This document shows, piece after piece, positions 27,179 to 36,484 of a stretch of DNA of 64,000 nucleotides. The notes beneath the pieces were generated by a model that made no database searches, was not told the DNA's origin, and saw nothing but the letters and a program-made list of their open reading frames with translations. Both the position numbers and the translations under genes were made by a program. Each line of letters opens with the position of its first letter. Within the stretch, counting starts at the first letter, position 1. Source of the DNA: Bacteroidota bacterium (GTDB taxonomy: Bacteria > Bacteroidota > JABWAT01); contig JABWAT010000001.1 in assembly GCA_013360915.1 (NCBI GenBank), forward strand, positions 718,981 through 782,980. Reading direction: 5' to 3'.

Positions 27179-27243
27179 CCAGCCGTTCTTGTTTAGCTTC
27201 AATATAGCTCAAACGATCAGATGAATCAAGACCCACCGGAACC

Positions 27244-29511
27244 TCAGGCAGGTGCAGGTTCAGACGATTGACACTGGGGACACAAAATCTGATCACCTGT
27301 TTTTGAACGTTTCAGCAGGCGGTAGCCATGTCCACAGGATGGGCAGGCTCCCGGAACCGGTTTGTCCCACAGAGCAAAATCGCATGCCGGGTAATTATCG
27401 CATCCGTAAAAGATTTTTCCTTTCCGGCTTTTCTTTTCCCTGACCGTTCCCTTCCCGCAGGATGGACATGGCATCAGTGAGTCAGCCGGGGCTTCTATCC
27501 GTTCGGTGTATTTACAAACCGGGTAGGTGGAGCAAGCAATAAACAACCCGAACCGGCCCTTCCTTTTGACCAGCGGATTCTGACAGGTCGGACAGGCGCG
27601 TCCAATGTACTCAGGTTCTTCTTTTGGCGTTTCGGCAGCGGTTGGTTCTGTGAGAGACCGGGTGTTTTTACATGCCGGAAAATTGGAGCAGGCCAGAAAC
27701 TTCCCATTTTTACCCCATCGGATAATCATGGGAGAGCCGCATTTATCGCAAATCACATCGGATGACTCAGTCATTTGTTGTCTGATCGAGGTCACCTCTT
27801 TTTTCAGACCTTCCAACTGCTTTTGTAAAGGCAGATAAAATCCGTCCAGAACAGCCTTGTACTGTTTCTTACCTTCGGCGATTTCATCCAGAAACTCTTC
27901 CATCCGGGCTGTAAAATCGTAACTGAACAGATCTGGAAAACTTGTAACCAGAATATCATAAACATTCATACCGATTTCGGTGGCCTGAAACTTCCGCTCT
28001 TTCAGTTCGGCGTACTTTCGGTCAATCAGGGTTGAGATGATACTCGAATAGGTTGAAGGGCGTCCGATGGCCTTGCTTTCCAGTTCACTCACCAGACTCG
28101 CCTCGGTATATCGGGCGGGTGGTTTTGTAAAGTTTTGTTTGGGAGTCAGACCCGTCAACTGGGTCCGCTGACCGGATGTCAGACCGGCTGGCAGGGACCC
28201 GTTTTCTGTATTCTGGTCATCCGGTTCAGAATCTTTCTCGGTTGCCACATCTCCGTACACGGCCAGAAATCCGGAAAACCGGGTAACACGGCCGGTTGCA
28301 CGAAACTGAAAGGGTCCGCCGGTAATATCCACCGTGGTCTGATCAAACCGGGCAGATTCCATCTGGCTGGCCACAAACCGGTTCCAGATGAGTTCATACA
28401 GTTTGAACTGATCGGCTGTAAGCGATTTTTTAACCGATTTCGGGTCAAGATTCAGGCTGGTGGGCCGGATGGCTTCGTGGGCATCCTGTGCACTTTTCTT
28501 TGTCTTATACTGACGTGGACTTTTCGGCAGATATTCCACCCCATAGGCAGTGGCAATATGGGAACGGACAGCCTGGATGGCCTGCTCGCTGACCCGGACC
28601 GAATCGGTACGCATATAGGTGATCAGACCGACAACCTCACCAGAATCCAGTTCAACACCTTCATACAATTGCTGAGCCACCGACATGGTCTTTTTCGTCG
28701 AGAACCGCAGACGGTTCGAGGCATCCTGCTGAAGGGTGCTGGTAATAAACGGTGCACCCGGATTCCGGCGAACTTCGCGGGTTTCCACAGACCCGATCTG
28801 GTAGCTCTGAGCAAGAATGGCATCATTCAGGCGGGAAGCTGCCGCTTCATCCGGAATGTCTGGTGCCTGCTGGTCAATTTTAAACAATTTGGCTGGAAAG
28901 GCAGGCGAAGTCTGGGTTTTAAACAATCCGGTGAAGGACCAATATTCTTTCGTCTCAAAAGCCGAAATTTCCTTTTCCCGTTCGCACAGAAGGCGCAAGG
29001 CGGCGGTCTGCACTCTTCCTGCACTTAACCCACGATAAATGGCCTTCCAGAGAAACGGACTGACCTGATAGCCAACGATACGGTCCATCACCCGGCGGGC
29101 CTGCTGAGCCTCTACCAGTTTGTCATCGATCCGGATGGGATTGCTGATACTTTCAATAACGGCATCACGGGTGATTTCATGGAAAAGTACCCGGTGAATG
29201 GACGAGTCCGGTTTTCCAACTTCCTTTGCCAGGTGCCAGGCGATGGCCTCACCTTCCCGGTCAGGGTCAGTGGCCAGAAAGACCTGGTCGGCTTTTTTAG
29301 CAGCATCTTTTATTTTTTTAATGACATCCGCTTTGCCCTTGATGGTCTCATACTCGGGCGTGTATCCGGAATCCACATTGATTCCGAGTTTCCGTTCAGG
29401 AAGGTTTTTAATATGACCAGCCGAGGACTCGATGATATAGTCCTTGCCCAGGTATTTGCTGATAGTTTTTGCTTTTGTCGGAGATTCGACAATAACCAGA
29501 GATTTTGGCAT
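27244..29511 (-). CDS. topA: DNA topoisomerase I
   Basis: A 755-residue type IA topoisomerase that relaxes negative supercoils. The Toprim domain opens LVIVESPTKAKTISKYLG and contains ATDPDREGEAIAWHL. The active-site tyrosine is Tyr299 in GLITYMRTDSVR. The C-terminal part has zinc ribbons: CDKCGSPMIIR...CSNFPACKNTR, CPTCQNPLVKR...CSTYPVCKYTE, CPSCGKGTVR...CDNYPACDFAL, plus a fourth, shorter Cys pair set CPSCGHGYRLL...CPQCQS. The gene lies 42 nt after the DUF494 gene. topA next to a smg/DUF494 gene recurs in other phyla. Confidence 0.95.
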   Translation of the reverse strand: MPKSLVIVESPTKAKTISKYLGKDYIIESSAGHIKNLPERKLGINVDSGYTPEYETIKGKADVIKKIKDAAKKADQVFLATDPDREGEAIAWHLAKEVGKPDSSIHRVLFHEITRDAVIESISNPIRIDDKLVEAQQARRVMDRIVGYQVSPFLWKAIYRGLSAGRVQTAALRLLCEREKEISAFETKEYWSFTGLFKTQTSPAFPAKLFKIDQQAPDIPDEAAASRLNDAILAQSYQIGSVETREVRRNPGAPFITSTLQQDASNRLRFSTKKTMSVAQQLYEGVELDSGEVVGLITYMRTDSVRVSEQAIQAVRSHIATAYGVEYLPKSPRQYKTKKSAQDAHEAIRPTSLNLDPKSVKKSLTADQFKLYELIWNRFVASQMESARFDQTTVDITGGPFQFRATGRVTRFSGFLAVYGDVATEKDSEPDDQNTENGSLPAGLTSGQRTQLTGLTPKQNFTKPPARYTEASLVSELESKAIGRPSTYSSIISTLIDRKYAELKERKFQATEIGMNVYDILVTSFPDLFSYDFTARMEEFLDEIAEGKKQYKAVLDGFYLPLQKQLEGLKKEVTSIRQQMTESSDVICDKCGSPMIIRWGKNGKFLACSNFPACKNTRSLTEPTAAETPKEEPEYIGRACPTCQNPLVKRKGRFGLFIACSTYPVCKYTERIEAPADSLMPCPSCGKGTVREKKSRKGKIFYGCDNYPACDFALWDKPVPGACPSCGHGYRLLKRSKTGDQILCPQCQSSEPAPA

Positions 29512-29553
29512 AAAAGATTGAGTTAGTACCCGGGTAACAATAAATGGGAGAAA

Positions 29554-29850
29554 TTAATTCGGACTGTCTTCGTTTCCGATCATCCGGATGGACCTTCCCC
29601 CGGGCCCAAGCCGCTCGTACAAAACCGAACTGACCAGGTTCTTCAGGTCCTCCAGAGACCAGATCATTTCATTTTCAGCCATCAGACGCTCCATCAGGAT
29701 TTCGGTTTCCTCGGCTGAAATCAGACCTGAACTGGATAAACTGATCATAAATCCCTGAAATTCAAGCGGGATCATGGACCGTTCGGCCTCACTGAAGATC
29801 CGGAATCCGGATGTTCCGGCAGGATCGGTGATGGGGTTGGTGTTAATCAT
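29554..29850 (-). CDS. DUF494/Smg-family protein
   Basis: A 98-residue acidic helical protein. The pattern LEFQGFMISLSSSGLISAEE, then ETEILMERLMAENEMIWSLED and NLVSSVLYERLG matches DUF494 (Smg), whose members share the 'hydrophobic-E-x-hydrophobic-I-D-R-L-M' and 'LEDLKxxVLxVL' blocks. Its function is unsettled; gamma-proteobacterial smg also lies by topA and dprA. The ATG (29850) overlaps the TGA of ybeY by one base, with an alternative TTG one codon upstream. I am fairly but not fully sure of the family. Confidence 0.65.
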   Translation of the reverse strand: MINTNPITDPAGTSGFRIFSEAERSMIPLEFQGFMISLSSSGLISAEETEILMERLMAENEMIWSLEDLKNLVSSVLYERLGPGGRSIRMIGNEDSPN

Positions 29851-30275
29851 CAATCAGGAACCTTCGTCAGGTAAAATTCTTCCTTTTTCCGCATGATTTC
29901 CTGCTGGGAAATTGTTTGATCATCGTATCCGCAGAGATGCAGGGCTCCGTGAATCACCAGGCGACTGATTTCCTGTGCCACCGGAACCTTGTATTCCCTT
30001 GCCTGAACCCGTGCCTGATCAAGACTGATATAAATTTCTCCAACCACCGGTTTGCCGGGTTCGTGCAGACCGAAGGAAATCACATCGGTTTCATAATCAT
30101 GCTGCAGATAGGTACGGTTCATGGCCAGCAGGGACTCATCGGTGGTCAGAATGATATTCACCGACTCCCAGGATACTTTTTCATGCAGCGAAACATCACC
30201 GGCCTGCCTGATAAGCAACCGTTTTTTAATCGCCGGTGGTTTGGGGTGGTCAATGAATAGTCGGATGGTTGCCAA
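29850..30275 (-). CDS. ybeY: Endoribonuclease YbeY (rRNA maturation)
   Basis: A 141-residue UPF0054 metalloprotein that acts in 16S rRNA 3'-end maturation and ribosome quality control. The core motif is VIHGALHLCGYDDQT, so two of the three histidines of the usual HGxLHLxGYDH are kept and the third ligand position is Asp. As I recall, this Asp is common in Bacteroidota homologues, so activity is not ruled out. ISFGLHEPGKPVVGEIYISL is the second conserved block. The start codon appears to be TTG (30275). It is 5 nt from the upstream gene and overlaps the DUF494 gene. Confidence 0.88.
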   Translation of the reverse strand: MATIRLFIDHPKPPAIKKRLLIRQAGDVSLHEKVSWESVNIILTTDESLLAMNRTYLQHDYETDVISFGLHEPGKPVVGEIYISLDQARVQAREYKVPVAQEISRLVIHGALHLCGYDDQTISQQEIMRKKEEFYLTKVPD

Positions 30276-30280
30276 ACCGG

Positions 30281-30736
30281 TTACTTTCCGGAATCGGGCG
30301 GATTCTGAAGAATGTGTTCGGTGAGGGAAAGTGCAATGCTGCTCATCATGACTTCGGGTGCCATCTGGGTAAAGTCACCGGAAAGCACATCACGATTAAC
30401 ATTGCAGAACAGCGAACATCCCCCCTGCTTCTCAATAATCAGTCCGGAAACTTTCTGTCCGTCTTCTGCAACAAACGTTACTTCTTCACACATTTCACTC
30501 ACAACGAATCCCGTACAGAAATGAAGCTGAAGGTGTGAATTGATGGTGTAGACCGAGACCAGGGTTCCGGTTTCGGATCCGATCGGGATACCTGAGTAAA
30601 CTTCCACTGTCAGTTTCCGGGTCGGATCGGCATGATTGACCTCGAAACGGACGTTATCACCCATCACAACCGGTTCCACACCGAGGACAGCTGTTATCTG
30701 TTTCAGATCTTCAGAAGAGAAAGTAAAAGGTTTCAT
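30281..30736 (-). CDS. Unknown cytoplasmic protein leading the ybeY-topA operon
   Basis: I do not recognise this 151-residue protein. It has no signal peptide or membrane helix and looks like an alpha/beta fold: MKPFTFSSEDLKQITAVLG forms an N-terminal helix, then beta strands (VRFEVNH, KLTVEVYSG, TLVSVYTINSHLQLHFCTG), and a C-terminal helix (EVMMSSIALSLTEHIL). Three Cys occur, including HFCTG, EMCEE and SLFCN. It has its own promoter at 30754-30761 and lies 5 nt before ybeY, so it is likely in the ybeY-DUF494-topA transcript. Confidence 0.75.
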   Translation of the reverse strand: MKPFTFSSEDLKQITAVLGVEPVVMGDNVRFEVNHADPTRKLTVEVYSGIPIGSETGTLVSVYTINSHLQLHFCTGFVVSEMCEEVTFVAEDGQKVSGLIIEKQGGCSLFCNVNRDVLSGDFTQMAPEVMMSSIALSLTEHILQNPPDSGK

Positions 30737-30753
30737 ACTGGATTTCCTGCCTG

Positions 30754-30761
30754 CAAATATA
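30754..30761 (-). promoter_or_regulatory. Bacteroidota -7 element upstream of 30736
   Basis: TATATTTG on the minus strand (30761-30754) matches TAnnTTTG exactly. The -33 region about 20 nt upstream is T-rich (GTTT/TTTT) within the end of the glycosyltransferase gene. AGGAAATCC sits before the ATG, 17 nt downstream of the element. Confidence 0.6.
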
Positions 30762-30776
30762 CTTCCGAATCACCGA

Positions 30777-31802
30777 TTAAAAAACCTTACCTGCCTGCAA
30801 CGCCCGCCGGACCACCACCGGAACGGGGTCCATTTGCTTAAAAACACGCCGGAAACCCTTCCAGCGGATGGTAGACTGGTTTTGCCTTCGCAAATCTGCC
30901 AGAACCTTCCGGTTGGTCCATAACCATTTCCATGCACGCAGAATGATCTTAAACCCTTCCCAACCCTGCTTTTTCGAATAGGACAGACCCGCCAGCAGGT
31001 CGAGCAGGATGCGGAACGGGGAAATCATGACCAGATAAGGAACAGGTGTATTCTTTATGACCATCAGCCAGTTATTCCGGTGATTCAGATACATTTTGCG
31101 CGGATGTCCCAGGGCGAGTGTCTGCCCACCAAGGTGCCAGACCACACTGGCCGGAACTGATATCACCTGACCACCGGCCGACAAAAGCCTCCAGCAGAGA
31201 TCGATTTCCTCCATGTGGGCAAAAAATGCGGGGACAAAAAAGTTAAGCTGCACTGCTTCCTGCCGACGAATTACCATGGCAGTTCCGCTTGACCAGAAAA
31301 GACGCTGGGAATGGTCATACTGACCTTCATCCTTTTCTATGGAATCCATCACCCTTCCCCAGGCAAAAGGGTAACCCAGCCAGTCAAGCCGTCCGCCGGC
31401 TGCCCCGGCATAGTCAAACACCGACCTTCCGGCACGATGGGCTTGCAGTGAAAGGATTTTTGGCTGAAGGCAGGTGGCATCGGGATTATGGGAAATGGCT
31501 GTTTCAAGCTGAATCAACCACTCAGGATCGACCATGGTGTCGTTGTTCAGAAACACCAGCCAGTCACCCTTGGCAAAGGCAGCACCGGCTGTACAACCGC
31601 CAGCATACCCCAGGTTTTCACCGGGTTCGTGAATCAAGACCCGGGGGAACTTCGTACGGACGACAGACACCGAGTCATCTGCGGACCCATTATCTACCAG
31701 AATCACTTCGAACTGTCCGGATGCCCTGTAAAGGGAATCCAGACAATCCGTCAGAATGTCTATTCCGCTGAAATGGGGAATAATAATCGAAAAAAAAGCC
31801 AT
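30777..31802 (-). CDS. Family 2 glycosyltransferase
   Basis: A 341-residue GT2 enzyme. It starts FFSIIIPHFSGIDILTDCLDSL, then VILVDNGSADDSV, NLGYAGGCTAGAAFAKGDWLVFLNNDT (the DxD-like NND motif), and the acceptor-side EEIDLCWRLLSAG, a rhamnosyltransferase/WcaA-type layout. C-terminal residues 240-300 hold a hydrophobic patch (YLVMISPFRILLDLLAGL) that may contact the membrane. Probably builds surface polysaccharide; donor and acceptor cannot be named. It lies 20 nt after the DUF2723 gene. No other saccharide genes surround it. Confidence 0.85.
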   Translation of the reverse strand: MAFFSIIIPHFSGIDILTDCLDSLYRASGQFEVILVDNGSADDSVSVVRTKFPRVLIHEPGENLGYAGGCTAGAAFAKGDWLVFLNNDTMVDPEWLIQLETAISHNPDATCLQPKILSLQAHRAGRSVFDYAGAAGGRLDWLGYPFAWGRVMDSIEKDEGQYDHSQRLFWSSGTAMVIRRQEAVQLNFFVPAFFAHMEEIDLCWRLLSAGGQVISVPASVVWHLGGQTLALGHPRKMYLNHRNNWLMVIKNTPVPYLVMISPFRILLDLLAGLSYSKKQGWEGFKIILRAWKWLWTNRKVLADLRRQNQSTIRWKGFRRVFKQMDPVPVVVRRALQAGKVF

Positions 31803-31822
31803 TCAGTACGTTTGGGTACCAA

Positions 31823-34450
31823 TCAGGGTACCGGCGGAAGCCCGGCTTTGGTCCGATAGTCATTCATCCGGCTCTTCAGGGATGGCTGATTCGGGTACAT
31901 CTGAAGCATTTGCTCAACGACCGTGGCGGCCTCACTCCAGCGTTCCTGTCCCGTATAGAGTCTTTCTAACAGAATGAGGTTGACCGGATCGGTTCCCATC
32001 GGATCACTGATTTTCTCGCGGAGAAGCTTTTCAGCCATCTGGTTGTACTCCTCAGCAATGGTCTCATGCTCGGGTCGTGTGCTCAGGACCTCTGCAGCAT
32101 TGATCAGGCCGCGTGCATCTTCAAAGGGAACGTTGGTCTCACTCATTTTCTCGCGCATGGCCAGTGTAAGCTCGACGGCCGAATTGGTATCGCCTGCATC
32201 CATGTAATAGAAGGCCAGTCTCTGGAACAGGTTGCGGTAGTTCTGCACCACTTTCCTGATGTTGTCATCATATCTGACATTTTCCATATCCAGATTGGTA
32301 AACGCGTAGTTTTCCAACAGGTTCTTCTTCATTTTCTCTGCGTAAATGCGATCGAACGGATTTCCGCCTTTAGAGGGTACCACGCGGTAAACCATCCCTT
32401 CAAGTTGAAGGTAATTGTCCAGACCGATCCGATTGTCTTCGGGGACGGTGATGGCAAAATAGATGGGTCGTTCCCATTCATTGGCTTGAATGATGTCAAA
32501 AATCATAAAATCCTGTACCCTGATGAGGGGAATTCCCCGGTAACTCATGGTTGGATTGATTTTAAAACGCATCAGGGAATCAACAGCAAGACCTGGCTGG
32601 GATCCCAGATCGCTGGCTTTAACCCGACTGGAATCGACAGGAATCACCACTTCACGGCCCTCTTCAAACCAACGCATGGGCTGGATTTCCACGATGTCAG
32701 CATCGCGGTGACGGGAAGGCAGCTTCACCTTTTTGGCTCCCCTTGGTTCTTCATTCTTCAGCTGAAGGATATACCAATGGGTATTGAGCAGCGACAGATT
32801 CACCACACGGACATCGGTGCGGTATCGTTCCACTTCCTGCTGGTACCACAGCGGGAAGGTATCATTGTCTCCATTGGTAAAAATGATGGCATCTTTCTCC
32901 AATCCACCAAGGATGTTCCGTGCATAGTCACGCGGAACATACCAATGACTGCGGTCATTCACCGGGTAGTTGATGGCCAGCATCCGGCCGGGAACAAAAA
33001 TCAAAACCAATCCGACCAGAACCGGGACTCCGATTTTCTGTAATTTTTCGGAGTTGAGCAGTTCTTTCCGGATGGTTTCTATAAACCCGAGAATACCGAT
33101 TCCAATCCAGATGGCATAGGCAAAAAAGGCACCTGCATAGGAGTAATCCCGCTCCCGCGGCTGGGGTTGCGTCTGGTTAAGGTAGAGTATAATGGCATAA
33201 CCGGTCACAAAGAATAAGGCAAGAATGGCCAGTGCCCGGTGCCTGTCCTCTTTAAAGTGATACCAGATTCCGATCATTCCGAATATGAAGGGGAGCGCCC
33301 AGAACTTGGTCCAGTCAACGCCGGAATCCTGAATATCACTTTCACGTCCAATAAAATTCCAGCCCAGGTAACGGTTAAACATGTGATGCACCTGGTAATT
33401 CCAGAAGTAATCCCAGTCACTATCGTACATGTTGTAGTATCGCTGGTGTACCGGATCGGAGCTCCAGCGACGTTCTAAAAAGGGACTGTCACCATACTGT
33501 TCACGGTTTAGATAGGACAGCATCTGTTCCGGTGTGGAAGGGTCATTTTCATTGATGGGGGGATGTGCATTCGACCGGATGTAAATCATGGCATAAGACG
33601 CATACCCCATAATGATCAGAAGCACAGACAGTAATGCAAGGTTGGCAATTTTATACCGGTTCACATGGGTCCAGTAAATACCAAAAATGAGGGCGCCCAG
33701 CGAGATGATCTTAATCAGGATATTCACTTCGAGTAATTTGGGGACTCCTTTAATGATTCCCGGGTAAATACTCAGAAAAACCAAAACTGAAATACCCACC
33801 ATCTTTGCAAATCCGGAATAGCTGAAGGTGAATTTTCTGAAGTAGATAATTACAGCCACCATGAAAATGGTCAGCATGTTCAGCAGGTGAATACCGATGG
33901 CCAGTCCGATCATGTAGGCAATAATTAACAGGTAACGCTCATTATGCCCTTCATCACTGTGGTCAGCCCATTCAAGAACAAGCCAGACCACGATGGCCGT
34001 AAAGAACATGGAAAGGGCATACACTTCCGCTTCAACTGCATTGAACCAGAACGATTCACTGGCCGAGAACACCAGAGCCCCGCCGAGTGCCGATCCGTAA
34101 CTGACGACTTTATCGACCCAGGACCATGAATCGGGATTGGGTTTCATATACAGGATCAGCCGTACAATAATCAGGTAGGTGAGCATAATGGTCAGGGAAG
34201 ATGAAATCACACTCATGTAATTCATCCGTAAACCAATATCCTCTACGAATGGAATGGAGGTAAATAAACGACCCAGCAACAGAAAGATGGGAGATCCGGG
34301 GGGGTGCGGGACGCCGAGCGTATAGGATGTTGCAATAAATTCACCGCAATCCCAAAAGGAGACTGTGGGGCTGACCGTCAGGCCATAAAGAATGGTTGCA
34401 TAAATTAAAACCAGAACAGCAAGAGTCCGGTTAATCATCTGATGAGTCAT
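31823..34450 (-). CDS. DUF2723 polytopic membrane protein, glycosyltransferase-like
   Basis: An 875-residue protein with about 11-13 membrane segments in the first 530 residues, then a soluble region with TPR-like helices at the end (FEDARGLINAAEVL, ERLYTGQERWSEAATVVEQML). The opening GLTVSPTVSFWDCGEFIAT followed by GVPHPPGSPIFLLLGRLF is the DUF2723 signature, with the acidic residues on the first periplasmic loop as in GT-C enzymes. Members have been proposed as protein O-mannosyl-transferase-like enzymes in Bacteroidota. Its exact substrate is unknown. It lies 15 nt downstream of hemW and 20 nt before the GT2 gene, so they are likely cotranscribed. Confidence 0.88.
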   Translation of the reverse strand: MTHQMINRTLAVLVLIYATILYGLTVSPTVSFWDCGEFIATSYTLGVPHPPGSPIFLLLGRLFTSIPFVEDIGLRMNYMSVISSSLTIMLTYLIIVRLILYMKPNPDSWSWVDKVVSYGSALGGALVFSASESFWFNAVEAEVYALSMFFTAIVVWLVLEWADHSDEGHNERYLLIIAYMIGLAIGIHLLNMLTIFMVAVIIYFRKFTFSYSGFAKMVGISVLVFLSIYPGIIKGVPKLLEVNILIKIISLGALIFGIYWTHVNRYKIANLALLSVLLIIMGYASYAMIYIRSNAHPPINENDPSTPEQMLSYLNREQYGDSPFLERRWSSDPVHQRYYNMYDSDWDYFWNYQVHHMFNRYLGWNFIGRESDIQDSGVDWTKFWALPFIFGMIGIWYHFKEDRHRALAILALFFVTGYAIILYLNQTQPQPRERDYSYAGAFFAYAIWIGIGILGFIETIRKELLNSEKLQKIGVPVLVGLVLIFVPGRMLAINYPVNDRSHWYVPRDYARNILGGLEKDAIIFTNGDNDTFPLWYQQEVERYRTDVRVVNLSLLNTHWYILQLKNEEPRGAKKVKLPSRHRDADIVEIQPMRWFEEGREVVIPVDSSRVKASDLGSQPGLAVDSLMRFKINPTMSYRGIPLIRVQDFMIFDIIQANEWERPIYFAITVPEDNRIGLDNYLQLEGMVYRVVPSKGGNPFDRIYAEKMKKNLLENYAFTNLDMENVRYDDNIRKVVQNYRNLFQRLAFYYMDAGDTNSAVELTLAMREKMSETNVPFEDARGLINAAEVLSTRPEHETIAEEYNQMAEKLLREKISDPMGTDPVNLILLERLYTGQERWSEAATVVEQMLQMYPNQPSLKSRMNDYRTKAGLPPVP

Positions 34451-34465
34451 GAGTATTCCGTTGAA

Positions 34466-35638
34466 TTAATGCTTTGTGGGTACCATCAAATCTGTTGCCA
34501 GTGAGTCACCGAAGCGCAACCCGGCCGGGGTTGCAGACAAGTCGGGTTCAAACCAGTTAATATAGCCATCTTTTTGAAGTCGATCGAATTTTTGCCTCAA
34601 AACCGACTGTTCTGAAGGGTTCAGATTCTGCCAGACCGGTAACAACGAACAGCCTTCGGTGGTTCTGACCGCCAGCATGAGTCTTTCATTCAATTCCGTT
34701 TCCGGACTGATGGTTTCCTTTTCTGCCGCCGGGAGCGTGCCTGTTTCAATCTTTTCACAATACTGGCTCAGGTTTCTGACATTTTTATACCTGAAACCGG
34801 ACCAGAATCCCCATGCAGACGGACCGAATGCAAGCCATGGCTGATAGCTCCAGTAAGTGCGGTTGTGCACCGATTCGTGTCCGGACTTTGCAAAATTGCT
34901 GACTTCATAATGACCAAAACCGGCCGATCCCAATTCACTGATCGTCAGGTCATACATGTCGGCACAGTCATCCTCTTCTGCCACCCGAATGGAACCCTGC
35001 CTGACCATGTGGTATAAGGGTGTTTTCTCCTCTACAATCAGATTGTAGGCAGAGACATGCTGAATGGGAAGCGCGATGACCTGAGAAAGGTTTTTTTTCC
35101 ATTTTTCAGTATCCTGTCCGGGTAAACCGAAGATGAGGTCGACTGATATGGATGAAAAGCCCACCCTTGCTGCATCTTCAACCGTCCGGATGGCCGTTTT
35201 GGCTGAATGGATCCGGCTGAGGGTTTTCAGATCCTGGTCATCGAACGATTGAACTCCCAGTGAAAGCCGGTTGATTCCCACCGAACGAAAATCCCTGAGT
35301 TTTCCCGGATCGAGTGTGCCCGGATTTGCCTCCAGGGTCACTTCACATCCGGCAGCAGGCGGCCGGTGGGCAAACAGCTTTTCAAGAAACCTGCCTATCT
35401 GGTCAGGGTCGGTCAGTGAGGGGGTCCCCCCTCCGAAGAAAACCGAGGTGAGGGGGCCTTGAGGAATCTCACTTTGTGATGAAAACCAAAGGTCGGTTTC
35501 TGCCAGCAGTGCGCTGTAAAACCGTGAAGCCTGCTCCGTATTGGTCAGGCTGAAAAAGTCACAATAAATGCATTTGGTATCGCAGAAAGGCAGATGGAAG
35601 TAAGCCCCGAAACGACCACTATTCAATCGGTCGCCCAA
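34466..35638 (-). CDS. hemW: Radical SAM heme chaperone HemW
   Basis: About 386-390 residues. The radical SAM CxxxCxxC is in FHLPFCDTKCIYCDFFSL, with HemW-specific features: SVFFGGGTPSLTD, EANPGTLDPGKL, NRLSLGVQSFDD and the C-terminal HemW domain (FGPSAWGFWSGFRYKNV). HemW inserts or traffics heme, and the Cys-rich triplet plus following Cys-x-Phe fits it better than HemN. There is no ATG; TTG at 35638 or 35626 (MNSGRFGAYF) must serve, overlapping the lepB end by 8-20 nt, so translational coupling with lepB is likely. Confidence 0.88.
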   Translation of the reverse strand: MGDRLNSGRFGAYFHLPFCDTKCIYCDFFSLTNTEQASRFYSALLAETDLWFSSQSEIPQGPLTSVFFGGGTPSLTDPDQIGRFLEKLFAHRPPAAGCEVTLEANPGTLDPGKLRDFRSVGINRLSLGVQSFDDQDLKTLSRIHSAKTAIRTVEDAARVGFSSISVDLIFGLPGQDTEKWKKNLSQVIALPIQHVSAYNLIVEEKTPLYHMVRQGSIRVAEEDDCADMYDLTISELGSAGFGHYEVSNFAKSGHESVHNRTYWSYQPWLAFGPSAWGFWSGFRYKNVRNLSQYCEKIETGTLPAAEKETISPETELNERLMLAVRTTEGCSLLPVWQNLNPSEQSVLRQKFDRLQKDGYINWFEPDLSATPAGLRFGDSLATDLMVPTKH

Positions 35639-36458
35639 TCCGGCTCCAGCGGATGCTCATCACAAGATCGATTGGATTGGCAAAACTGATGTTCGGATCC
35701 CAGCTCCAGTATGTAAAAAGGGGCTTTCCCCTGACGTGTGAAAAAGGTACAAACCCCCAGTAACGTGAGTCGGCCGAATTGTTCCGGTTGTCCCCCATCA
35801 TGAAAAAGTAATCCTGCGTAAACGTGTAGTCTTCAATCACTTTTCCGTTCAGCCGGACAGTGTTGCCACTCAGCTGTGGCTTCATTCCGGTTTCGTAGAT
35901 AATACAATCCTGGTAAAGGTGAAATGTTTCAGCATTCAGGGGAATCACATCTCCCTCTTTCGGAACATACAACGGTCCGTAATTGTCTGGATTCCAGGGA
36001 CGCCGGTTCGGGAAGGTATCTCCAAAGTAACGGATACCTGCCAGCAGGGTGTCACCAGAGAACTGAGCTTTGGGTGGATTTTCAAAGGCCACCCCATTGA
36101 CAAAAACCTGTTTATTGATGATCTGAATGGTATCTCCGCCAACGGCAATACAACGCTTGATATAGTCGAGCGAATTGTCCTTCGGATACATAAAAACCAC
36201 AATATCACCCTGGACCGGTTTCCGCAATCCGGGCACACGCCAGTCGGTAAAGGGAATTTTGGCCCCGTAGATAAAATTGTTCACAAATAAAAAGTCACCG
36301 GCAAGCTGGGTTCCTTCCATCGACTCGGTGGGAATGCGGTAAGCCTGAAAGAAAAAGATCCTGATCAGACCTGCCACCACCACCGCAAAGATGATTGCAT
36401 CTAGCCATTCTGCCAGTTTCGAATTATACTTTTTCTTCTCTTTTTTTCGTCCGAACAT
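35619..36458 (-). CDS. lepB: Signal peptidase I
   Basis: A 279-residue S26 leader peptidase with a basic N-terminus (MFGRKKEKKKY), one membrane helix (about residues 17-33) and a periplasmic catalytic domain. The nucleophile is Ser46 in RIPTESMEGTQ and the general base is Lys101 in DYIKRCIAVGGDTI; the last block is MGDNRNNSADSRYWGFVP. It cleaves Sec and Tat signal peptides. A single-helix, mid-size form is typical of Bacteroidota and Gram-positives. It sits between lepA and hemW in a lepA-lepB-hemW order. Confidence 0.94.
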   Translation of the reverse strand: MFGRKKEKKKYNSKLAEWLDAIIFAVVVAGLIRIFFFQAYRIPTESMEGTQLAGDFLFVNNFIYGAKIPFTDWRVPGLRKPVQGDIVVFMYPKDNSLDYIKRCIAVGGDTIQIINKQVFVNGVAFENPPKAQFSGDTLLAGIRYFGDTFPNRRPWNPDNYGPLYVPKEGDVIPLNAETFHLYQDCIIYETGMKPQLSGNTVRLNGKVIEDYTFTQDYFFMMGDNRNNSADSRYWGFVPFSHVRGKPLFTYWSWDPNISFANPIDLVMSIRWSRIGRPIE

Positions 36459-36484
36459 GAATCAGTTCCTGTAATCAGATTCCA

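Noticed and set aside
28135-29028. Plus-strand open frame of 297 codons inside topA
   Set aside because: topA is complete with Toprim, Tyr299 and zinc ribbons; the antisense frame is a shadow of high-GC codon positions.
32066-33043. Plus-strand open frame of 325 codons inside the DUF2723 gene
   Set aside because: No motif, no ribosome site, and the sense protein is clear in its membrane pattern and signature.
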